Shown here piece after piece: positions 57,060 to 64,000 of a DNA stretch of 64,000 nucleotides. The notes under the pieces were generated by a model that saw only the letters and a list, made by a program, of their open reading frames with translations, was not told the DNA's origin and did not search any database. Each line of letters starts with the position of its first letter. Positions within the stretch are counted from its first letter, which is position 1. Position numbers and translations under genes: made by a program. This DNA comes from an uncultured Fibrobacterota bacterium (GTDB lineage: Bacteria; Fibrobacterota; Fibrobacteria; Fibrobacterales; Fibrobacteraceae), in contig CAIRAY010000125.1 of the NCBI GenBank assembly GCA_903876665.1, positions 1-64,000 on the forward strand, read 5' to 3'.

Positions 57060-59729
57060 ATGAAAAATGGTATTGGCCCGCGCGGAATCGTAATCTTTGG
57101 TGTGCTTCTATTGGCTTTATATAGCCTTTGGCCATCCATCCAGGTGCATCGCCTCTCCGGCGAAGCGAAGCAACTGTTCATGAAGCAAAACCCCAAGGTG
57201 GTCGATAAAGCGGTCAACTTTGGTCTTGACTTGGCTGGTGGAACCAATATCGTGGTGGAAATCGACAAGTCTGGCCTCAAGCCCGACGAAGCCGCCGACG
57301 CCCAGGAGCGTTCCCTCGAAATTATCCGTAACCGCGTGGACCAATTCGGACTTTCCGAGCCCGTCATTACCCCATCGGGCACCAACCGCGTGGTTGCTGA
57401 ACTTGCAGGCGTTGACGCTGACGCGGCCAAGGGCCTGATCGGTGAAACCGCATTGCTTGAATTCAAGCTCGTGGTCAAGCAGGAGCGCTTTGTTCCCGTG
57501 CTAAATCAAATCGATGAATACCTCAAGCGCAAAGCGGCCGGTGTTTCTACCGATACCGCTGCGATAGCCGACACGACCAAGAAGGATTCTGCCACGGTTC
57601 CAAAAAATTTGACCGATGATCAGTTGCTGCTCGGTGGAACCGCCCTTAAGGATTCTACCGCCAAAGACACCACCAAGGTTGTCGCCCAAGCTCCGGTTGA
57701 CACTTCCAAGAAGGTCGGCCCCAAGGATCGCTTTACTGAGGACCTGGAAACATTCAAAAAGCGTCCTTTCTCCTCCATGCTTCGCGCCCAGGGTGGCGAT
57801 GTGGCTGTCCTGGAAGGGGATATCGTAACCATCAAGAATACTCTGACCAATCCGGGGGTCATGTCCTTGATTCCTCTCGATGTCCAGTTCGCCTGGGGTC
57901 GCAATTTCGAGACCCTGGAGAATGGCGACAAGGTCAAGAAGCTTTATATGCTCAAGCGTCGTGCCGAAATGGACGGCAAAGAAATTTCTGATGCCAAGTG
58001 GAGCCGTGTCGATGGAGGACTCTCCTCCGGTCAGCTTGCTGTCAACATGAAGTTCAAGGGCCTCGGTCCCAAGAAGTTTGCTTCCATCACTGGCAATAAT
58101 GTCGGTCGTCAGATGGCCATCGTTCTGGATGACCAAGTGATCAGCGCGCCTGTGATCCGTGACCGTATTGCCGATGGTAATGCACAAATCACTGGACTTG
58201 ACGATGTGGCCGAAGCCAAGCAGCTCTCCGTGGTTCTCCGCGCCGGCGCGCTTCCTGCTCCTATGAAAATCGTGGAGCTCCGCTCGGTCGGTGCTTCCCT
58301 GGGTGAGGACAATATTCGCAACGGTGTGTTCTCGGCGCTGGCCGGTATCATTATCGTGCTTGCGTTCATGATCATCTATTATAAGACTGCGGGTCTGGTC
58401 GCCAATGTGGCCGTGCTCTTCAATATTGTATTGCTGGGCGCACTCATGTCCATGTTCAACGGCACACTGACTCTCCCAGGTATTGCCGGTATCGTGCTCA
58501 CCGTGGCTATGGCGGTGGATGCCAATGTGATTATTTACGAACGTATCCGTGAAGAACAGCGGGCCGGCAAGTCAGCTCGCCAGTCCGTAGCTTCTGGTTA
58601 TGATCGCGCCTTCTCGACCATCTTTGACTCCAACATCACCACCTTCCTGACCGCCCTTATCCTTTACAAGATCGGAACTGGCCCAGTAAAGGGCTTTGGT
58701 ATGACCTTGATGATCGGTATCGCGGCTTCCATGTTTACCGCGCTGACCGTCACCCGCTCCATTTTTGATGGCATGCTCGCCCGTTCGGAAAGCAACAAAC
58801 TCAATGTCGGCAAGGGTCTGGAATTCTTTGTGAAGGCAAACTTCCCTGTGGTGGCCAATCGCCGTTACTTCATCGGCATTTCCGCTGCTGTGGTTACCCT
58901 TTCGATTCTGATTGTTGCCATCAAGGGTTTTGAATACAGCGTTGACTTTACCGGAGGACATGTGCTGACGGTTCAGTTCCAGGACGATGTTGCCCACGCC
59001 AAGGATTTGCAGGCAGCCCTGACTAAGGGTGAAATTCGAGATGCCAAGGTTCGTACCTTAGGTGGCACGAGTGCCAATCAATACCTGATTTCGGCCAGTG
59101 CTGAGGTTGATGGTGATTCCAAGCTCAAAGGCCAAATTGGCCAAGCCTTGCAAGACGCAGGGCTCAAGGCTGAAATCATCAACGAAGAAATCGTCGGTCC
59201 ATCGATCGGAAAAGAACTCCGCATTGACGCGATTCTTTCGGTCTTCTTGGCTTGCTTGGTCATTGGCCTATATATCTGGCTGCGCTTCGGTAAGTTCGGC
59301 CTGGGCTTTGGAATTGGCGCCGTGCTTGCGCTTGCCCATGATGTGACCATCACCCTCGGTGTCTTTGCCTTGTTCGGTCTGCCCATCGATGCAGCCTTGA
59401 TTGCGGCGGTGCTGACGATCATCGGTTACTCCATCAACGATACCATCATCGTGTTTGACCGTATCCGCGAAAACACCCAGACACTTGCTGGGCACACCTT
59501 TGCGGAACGCATGAACTTGGCCATCAACCAGACCCTTTCCCGTACTTTAATCACTTCGCTGACCGTACTCTTCATCACCGTCATCCTTGCCATCAGCGGT
59601 GGCTCGAGCATTCAGGATTTTGGCATTGCCATGAGCATCGGTGTCGTGGTGGGTACCTGGTCTTCCGTCTTTATCGCGTCTCCGCTGGTTCTCTGGTGGA
59701 CCGAGCGCTTCCCTTCCCGCAAGGCATAA
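57060..59729 (+). CDS. secDF: Fused SecD-SecF protein-export subunit
   Basis: The 889-residue protein combines SecD and SecF, the proton-driven helper of the Sec translocon. The SecD half has FGLDLAGGTNIVVEID, the P1 domain, and six helices with MAVDANVIIYERIREE. A linker of about 65 residues rich in Thr, Lys, Ala and Asp (TDTAAIADTTKKDSATVPKN onward) interrupts the periplasmic part. The SecF half has FEYSVDFTGGHVLTVQF and NDTIIVFDRIREN. GAGG supports the ATG at 57060. A strong terminator follows. Fusion is normal in several phyla. Confidence 0.95.
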   Translation: MKNGIGPRGIVIFGVLLLALYSLWPSIQVHRLSGEAKQLFMKQNPKVVDKAVNFGLDLAGGTNIVVEIDKSGLKPDEAADAQERSLEIIRNRVDQFGLSEPVITPSGTNRVVAELAGVDADAAKGLIGETALLEFKLVVKQERFVPVLNQIDEYLKRKAAGVSTDTAAIADTTKKDSATVPKNLTDDQLLLGGTALKDSTAKDTTKVVAQAPVDTSKKVGPKDRFTEDLETFKKRPFSSMLRAQGGDVAVLEGDIVTIKNTLTNPGVMSLIPLDVQFAWGRNFETLENGDKVKKLYMLKRRAEMDGKEISDAKWSRVDGGLSSGQLAVNMKFKGLGPKKFASITGNNVGRQMAIVLDDQVISAPVIRDRIADGNAQITGLDDVAEAKQLSVVLRAGALPAPMKIVELRSVGASLGEDNIRNGVFSALAGIIIVLAFMIIYYKTAGLVANVAVLFNIVLLGALMSMFNGTLTLPGIAGIVLTVAMAVDANVIIYERIREEQRAGKSARQSVASGYDRAFSTIFDSNITTFLTALILYKIGTGPVKGFGMTLMIGIAASMFTALTVTRSIFDGMLARSESNKLNVGKGLEFFVKANFPVVANRRYFIGISAAVVTLSILIVAIKGFEYSVDFTGGHVLTVQFQDDVAHAKDLQAALTKGEIRDAKVRTLGGTSANQYLISASAEVDGDSKLKGQIGQALQDAGLKAEIINEEIVGPSIGKELRIDAILSVFLACLVIGLYIWLRFGKFGLGFGIGAVLALAHDVTITLGVFALFGLPIDAALIAAVLTIIGYSINDTIIVFDRIRENTQTLAGHTFAERMNLAINQTLSRTLITSLTVLFITVILAISGGSSIQDFGIAMSIGVVVGTWSSVFIASPLVLWWTERFPSRKA

Positions 59730-59746
59730 GACATTTGAAATCAATG

Positions 59747-59774
59747 AAACCGGTCTACCCAGACCGGTTTTTTT
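59747..59774 (+). terminator. Rho-independent terminator after secDF
   Basis: AAACCGGTCT, a 4-nt ACCC loop, then AGACCGGTTT give a perfect 10-bp stem followed by a run of T (59768-59774). It lies 18 bp after the secDF stop. Confidence 0.93.
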
Positions 59775-59896
59775 GTATGTTGGGTGTGGGTGCAGATTCA
59801 ATCTGCAGGATTGTCCTTGGCGAAATTCCCAAGGACAGGAAGGTCGGGCCGCCTTTCGGAACTTGTTGCATATCCATTGCACAAACCGAGGCCATT

Positions 59897-61198
59897 ATGA
59901 CCCTAGCGATCACCTTCGTATTTGTACTTGCCTACCTGGCCATTGCCCTGGAGCATCCCCTGCGCCTGCACAAAACAGCTTCAGCACTTTTGGGTGCTGC
60001 CGTGTGTTGGTCCCTGTATGCGCTGCTGGGAACAGACGCGGGTTTGGTCCACGAACAATTGGTGGAAAATCTGGCAGAGGCTGCGGGCATCATTGTTTTT
60101 TTAATGGGGGCAATGACCATCGTGGAAATTGTGGATGCCCATGGTGGATTTTCCCTGGTGACCGACCGTATTCACACTCGGGACTTGCGCAAGTTGATGT
60201 GGATCATTGCCTGGGTGACCTTCTTCCTTTCCGCGGCACTCGACAATTTGACTACCACCATCGTCATGGTTTCTCTGGTGCGCAAATTACTTAAGAAACA
60301 TGAAGACCGGTTGATCTTTGCAGGGCTGATTGTCATTGCGGCCAATGCTGGCGGGGCATGGAGTCCCATCGGGGATGTCACCACGACCATGCTTTGGATT
60401 GGGGGGCAGATTTCTGCAGGGGCCATTGTCCAGGGTGTATTTTTCCCCAGTGTCTTGAATTTGCTGGTTCCCCTGGCTGTGCTTTCTTTTTGGGTCAAGG
60501 GTGAAGCCACCATGGTGCAAGGTGCAGGAATTGATGCCGCGGGCCATAGCCCAGGCCATATTGCGGGTGCTTCCGTGCGTGAGAAAACCCTGGTGTTCTT
60601 TCTGGGAATTGGTTCCTTGCTTTTTGTTCCCATTTTTAAAACCGTGACTCACCTGCCTCCTTGGATGGGAATCCTGTTTGGACTGGGAGTGCTTTGGACG
60701 GTCACGGAATATATCCATCGCAACAAGGCGGAAACCAGTTCGAGCCATTTGGGAGTTGCGAGTGCCTTGCGTCGAATCGACAGGCCCAGCGTACTCTTCT
60801 TCCTGGGAATCCTTCTCGCTGTAGGCTCCTTACAGGCCATTGGACAATTGGCTGCCGCTGCAGGTTGGTTGGATCAAGCGGTTGGGAATACTGCAGGCAT
60901 TGTATTTTTAATTGGCATCCTCTCGGCGATCGTGGACAATGTTCCCTTGGTGGCGGCCAGCATGGGAATGTACTCCCTGGAAAATTACCCTCAGGACCAC
61001 TTCCTGTGGGAGTTCTTGGCCTATTGTGCCGGAACGGGAGGGAGCATGCTGATCATTGGATCTGCGGCGGGCGTTGCTGCTATGGGCTTGGAGAAGATTA
61101 CCTTCGGCTGGTATCTTCGGAAGATAGGCCCCTTGGCCGCTCTGGGGTATTTTGCGGGCGCGGGAGTATTTCTCCTTCAGGTTCAGGTCCTTCGGTAG
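59897..61198 (+). CDS. nhaD: NhaD-type Na+/H+ antiporter
   Basis: The 433-residue, 12-helix membrane protein has SAALDNLTTTIVMVSLV, ANAGGAWSPIGDVTTTMLW and SAIVDNVPLVAASMGMYSL, the paired re-entrant motifs of the ion transporter superfamily as seen in NhaD. These exchange Na+ or Li+ for H+. GAGG precedes the ATG at 59897; the open frame back to 59696 runs into secDF. It follows a terminator, and the CorA-like gene begins 26 bp later, so the two ion transporters may share a transcript. Confidence 0.9.
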   Translation: MTLAITFVFVLAYLAIALEHPLRLHKTASALLGAAVCWSLYALLGTDAGLVHEQLVENLAEAAGIIVFLMGAMTIVEIVDAHGGFSLVTDRIHTRDLRKLMWIIAWVTFFLSAALDNLTTTIVMVSLVRKLLKKHEDRLIFAGLIVIAANAGGAWSPIGDVTTTMLWIGGQISAGAIVQGVFFPSVLNLLVPLAVLSFWVKGEATMVQGAGIDAAGHSPGHIAGASVREKTLVFFLGIGSLLFVPIFKTVTHLPPWMGILFGLGVLWTVTEYIHRNKAETSSSHLGVASALRRIDRPSVLFFLGILLAVGSLQAIGQLAAAAGWLDQAVGNTAGIVFLIGILSAIVDNVPLVAASMGMYSLENYPQDHFLWEFLAYCAGTGGSMLIIGSAAGVAAMGLEKITFGWYLRKIGPLAALGYFAGAGVFLLQVQVLR

Positions 61199-61224
61199 TT
61201 TTTGTTGGTATCTTTGAAGCAGTC

Positions 61225-62136
61225 ATGCAAAAGTGCTACAAACTCGAAAATGGCCGTCTGCAGCCCTCGGATGAAGCCGACGCCCAAGTGGTGGTCGTGG
61301 TCAGTCCCGATGCCAGCCAGCGAGATTTGCTGATTCAGAGTCATCAGATCGATGAGCATACTTTCAATTCCGCTTTGGACACCGACGAGCTGGCCCGTAT
61401 TGAGTACGAAGACGATTACACGGCCATCATTTTTAAAAAGCCCAAGAGCTACACGGCGGATGACCAGTTTCAATTCAAGGTTTCTTCCTTTGGTGTGTTC
61501 ATTTACGAAGATGTGGTCGTGGTGCTTACCGATACGGAATTGCCCTTGGTCGATGAGCGGCGCTTTTCCAAAATGGGTTCGCTCAAGGCATTTGTGCTTC
61601 GCCTGTTGAACTACTCCATTTACCATTTCACCGAACATCTGAAAATCATCAACAAGATTTCCGATGAAATCGAACAGAAGATTGAGTCCTCGATGAAGAA
61701 CGAGTACCTGATCTATATGTTCTCCTTGGGAAAAGGCCTGACCTATTATCTGAACGCGATTAACTCGAACGACATGTTGCTGCGGCGCTTGCAGTCTGCA
61801 CGCTCCATGGCCTTCAGCGAAGTCGAACGGGACTTGCTGGAAGACCTGATGATTGAAAATCAACAGTGCCTGCGCCAAGCGGAAATCTATTCCAACATTT
61901 TGGCGAACATGGCGGGTGCGCGCTCCTCCATCGTTTCCAACAACCTGAATATTTTGATGAAGACGCTCAACCTGCTGACTGTGGGCATCATGGTGCCGAC
62001 CTTCGTGGTGAGCGCGTTTTCCATGAATGTCCCCATTCCCATGAGCGAATTCAAGTGGGCCTTCAGCATCATCATGGCCCTCGCTGCCCTGTCCGTGGGC
62101 ATCTTCATGTGGATCTACAAGAAGAAGAACTGGTAA
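61225..62136 (+). CDS. CorA-family divalent cation transporter with SMN instead of GMN
   Basis: The 303-residue protein has a cytoplasmic alpha/beta domain, a long helix (from about 145: KIINKISDEIEQKIESSMKN) and two C-terminal helices (about 250-273 and 280-298) with the basic end YKKKNW. In CorA the first helix ends in the nearly invariant YGMN; here it reads FSMNVPIP. Met-Asn is kept and Gly is replaced by Ser, which may change selectivity. The start is the ATG at 61225; upstream sequence in this frame lies within nhaD. The substrate is probably Mg2+, Co2+ or Zn2+. Confidence 0.85.
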   Translation: MQKCYKLENGRLQPSDEADAQVVVVVSPDASQRDLLIQSHQIDEHTFNSALDTDELARIEYEDDYTAIIFKKPKSYTADDQFQFKVSSFGVFIYEDVVVVLTDTELPLVDERRFSKMGSLKAFVLRLLNYSIYHFTEHLKIINKISDEIEQKIESSMKNEYLIYMFSLGKGLTYYLNAINSNDMLLRRLQSARSMAFSEVERDLLEDLMIENQQCLRQAEIYSNILANMAGARSSIVSNNLNILMKTLNLLTVGIMVPTFVVSAFSMNVPIPMSEFKWAFSIIMALAALSVGIFMWIYKKKNW

Positions 62137-62211
62137 TTTGCAGGATACAGGGGTAAACAAACTTCCCCATTTGTCTCGCTTCTGCCTCCAGTGAAAACCT
62201 ATATCTAAATC

Positions 62212-63126
62212 ATGAAAATATTTATCACCGGTGCAACGGGATTCATTGGCTCCTATGTAACCAAAGCCCTTCTGGATCGCGGAGATTCCGTGGTGGCGTT
62301 TGTGCGTAATCCAGGCAAGATTCCTTCGCTGATGAATCATCCCCAGGTACAGGTGGTTGAAGGAGAGCTCACGGATTTTGACGCCATGCGCCAAGGGCTT
62401 CTGGGTTGTGATGCCTGTATACACATCGCACTGGGTTGGGGCGATACTCCCCAGGCTATGCTGGAACGCGATACCTTGCCCACGGTAGCATTGCTGGAAG
62501 CGGCTGCAAATGCGGGTTGCAAATCTTTTGTATACACATCTTCCACGGCGGCCATGGGAGAAATGCGTTCCCCCATGCACGAGGCTTTGCGCTGCATTCC
62601 CAACGATTTATACGGCGCCACCAAATCTGCGGGCGAATCCTTTGTGCTGGGATTTCGCAACACGCCCATGCGTCGCAATGTGATCCGGCCCGGCTATACC
62701 TTTGGAAACCCCGTGGTCTCCGACGGAGTCAGCCAGCCCGATGCACGCTTCCTGAACATGGCCCGGGCAATCTTGCAGGGCCAAGACGTGTCATTGATCC
62801 AACACGACGGCACCCAGTTTATTCATGCCGCGGACCTCGCAAAATTATACCTAGCCGTGCTCGATGGAGATTGCCAGGGCGAGGTCTTTTTAGGGCTTTC
62901 CAGCGAATGGGTTGCTTGGAAAACGGTGGCCATGGAAATGCTGATGCATTCTCCCTCGCCTTCCAAGACCGTTCTTCAGGATTTAGGCTGGGGGGCAGAA
63001 CCGATTTTATTTCTGGTGCAGAAGATTGAGAGTACATTTGGGTTACGGTTTACGAGCTGGCCTGCCTTGCAGGATCATTTAGAATGGAGCCTGGCAAAGG
63101 CAAAAAAGGAGATTGGGCATGAATAA
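62212..63126 (+). CDS. NAD-dependent epimerase/dehydratase (extended SDR)
   Basis: The 304-residue protein has the Rossmann motif TGATGFIGSYV, a Ser/Thr in VYTSSTAAMG and the catalytic YGATK. It fits atypical or extended SDRs acting on nucleotide sugars or related alcohols, for example dihydroflavonol-4-reductase-like proteins. The substrate is unknown. Its stop overlaps the start of the cellulase gene by eight bases, suggesting coupled translation, although no functional link is obvious. Confidence 0.85.
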   Translation: MKIFITGATGFIGSYVTKALLDRGDSVVAFVRNPGKIPSLMNHPQVQVVEGELTDFDAMRQGLLGCDACIHIALGWGDTPQAMLERDTLPTVALLEAAANAGCKSFVYTSSTAAMGEMRSPMHEALRCIPNDLYGATKSAGESFVLGFRNTPMRRNVIRPGYTFGNPVVSDGVSQPDARFLNMARAILQGQDVSLIQHDGTQFIHAADLAKLYLAVLDGDCQGEVFLGLSSEWVAWKTVAMEMLMHSPSPSKTVLQDLGWGAEPILFLVQKIESTFGLRFTSWPALQDHLEWSLAKAKKEIGHE

Positions 63127-64000
63127 TCGCAAGGGAATTTTGAGCGTCTCGCTCCTGTGTAGCTTGTGGCTTTTGGGTTGTTCGGATACCTCCACAAATC
63201 CTGATGCCGATACCTCCAGTTCAAGCGTGGCTGGGGATTCCACTGGAACGGAATTGTCCTCCTCCCTGTCTTCTTCCTCGGGCACAGGGGCTCTGGACCA
63301 GGCGCACCGCTTGGTCAAGAACATGGGCCGCGGTATGAATCTGGGCAACGCCTTGGAAGCCCCCAATGAAGGGGAATGGGGCGTGACCCTGGAAGAAAAC
63401 TATTTCCGCATGCTGGGCGATTCCGGGTTCACCAACCTGCGCATTCCCGTGCGGTGGGATACTCACTTGTCATACGATGGCCTGTGCACGGTGGATTCAG
63501 CCTGGATGGCACGCGTCAAATGGGCCATTGAAAATACCATCAGCAACGGAATGATCGCAATTGTGGATGCCCACCATTGGGAAGCCATGTACAGCGACCC
63601 CACGGGGACCGAGCCCTGCTTCCTCAGCGTATTCAAGCAGATGGCGCAGAATTTCAAGGTTTATTCCAAGGACTCGCTGGTCATTGAATTGCTCAATGAG
63701 CCCCGGGATTTGTTGACCTCCACTGTCTGGAATAATGTACTGGCAAAAACTATTGATACCATTCGCACGATTGATGCGGAGCGTACCCTGATGGTGGGTC
63801 CAGGGAACTGGTACAGTGCTGCTGGGCTCACAAGTTTGAAGCTTCCGGTGGCCGATAAAAATATCATCGCCTCCTTCCATTACTATGACCCTTTTTCCTT
63901 TACCCATCAAGGCGCTACATTTTTGGATCCCGTCCCACCTACCGGTGTGACCTGGTCGGCAACGACCGCCGAAATGAGGGCGGTGCGTGAAACCTTCCAG
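63119..64000 (+). CDS. GH5 cellulase, lipoprotein, cut by the window edge
   Basis: The product starts MNNRKGILSVSLLCSLWLLG with lipobox Cys, then a Ser/Thr-rich linker (TELSSSLSSSSGTG), then a GH5 barrel: MGRGMNLGNALEAP, FTNLRIPVRW, IVDAHHWEAMY and ELLNEPRD, whose Glu is the acid/base. The frame is still open at base 64000, so the nucleophile Glu is beyond the edge. The lipid anchor would hold an endo-beta-1,4-glucanase at the outer membrane, as expected of a cellulose degrader such as Fibrobacter. Confidence 0.93.
   Translation, partial: MNNRKGILSVSLLCSLWLLGCSDTSTNPDADTSSSSVAGDSTGTELSSSLSSSSGTGALDQAHRLVKNMGRGMNLGNALEAPNEGEWGVTLEENYFRMLGDSGFTNLRIPVRWDTHLSYDGLCTVDSAWMARVKWAIENTISNGMIAIVDAHHWEAMYSDPTGTEPCFLSVFKQMAQNFKVYSKDSLVIELLNEPRDLLTSTVWNNVLAKTIDTIRTIDAERTLMVGPGNWYSAAGLTSLKLPVADKNIIASFHYYDPFSFTHQGATFLDPVPPTGVTWSATTAEMRAVRETFQ

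Noticed and set aside
60661-61224. N-terminal extension of the CorA-like ORF back to 60661
   Set aside because: This part lies wholly within nhaD in another frame; the homology starts at the ATG at 61225.

Overview
The window most likely comes from a member of the Fibrobacterota (Fibrobacteres) or a close relative. This rests on lineage-typical families rather than any marker RNA: a secreted fibro-slime domain protein (44510-48493), a TIGR02147-type regulator of the kind expanded in Fibrobacter (33739-34617), many lipoproteins with Ser/Thr-rich linkers, a lipoprotein GH5 cellulase running off the right edge (63119-64000), and an exosortase K / MSEP-CTERM pair (38857-42170). Lipoproteins, a TonB receptor and SecDF indicate a Gram-negative envelope. 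I saw no rRNA, tRNA or CRISPR array.

Layout. 1-1921 is decayed mobile DNA: an IS3-type transposase with an internal deletion, palindromic repeats, and a frameshifted zinc-ribbon ORF. 2050-8752 holds mnmE, a lipoprotein, ribosomal protein bTHX, a Cys-rich small protein, a CHASE4-GGDEF-EAL protein and an exported protein. 8842-10780 is recF between two copies of a palindromic repeat; the downstream copy sits inside a 26-bp duplicated site. 10774-15436 holds a PAP2 phosphatase, ackA-pta (acetyl-CoA to acetate with ATP) and a small regulator. 15433-19204 is a sugar and keto-acid group: galT, KDPG-type aldolase, HMGL-like aldolase and aldose 1-epimerase. 19489-22051 holds a lipoprotein and a REC-GGDEF regulator.

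22088-30838 is a vitamin B12 capture and salvage locus: cobalamin riboswitch, btuB, a BtuG-like beta-propeller lipoprotein, two unknown exported genes on the opposite strand, a PduO-type adenosyltransferase, a BtuF-like binding protein with a palindromic repeat inserted in frame, cbiZ and cbiB. No BtuCD is present, so inner-membrane import must be encoded elsewhere. 30855-37932 holds a membrane protein, two lipoproteins around a TIGR02147 regulator, a DUF1186/SEC-C protein and small ORFs. 38131-38800 is a methyltransferase pseudogene with three deletions, followed by the xrtK / MSEP-CTERM sorting pair. The rest is mainly chromosomal: a PAS-GGDEF protein, the 1327-residue fibro-slime protein, an ABC-F ATPase, a scramblase-like protein next to a (GACA)12 tract, a DHH phosphoesterase, a GH13 enzyme, a CHASE4-PAS-GGDEF-HD protein, fused SecDF, NhaD, a CorA-like transporter, an epimerase and the cellulase.

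Two themes cross the window. Four proteins carry c-di-GMP domains, and two of these have degenerate domains beside intact ones. Several families of palindromic repeats sit between genes, and at btuF inside one; their arms change together between copies, and some mark insertions and rearrangements.
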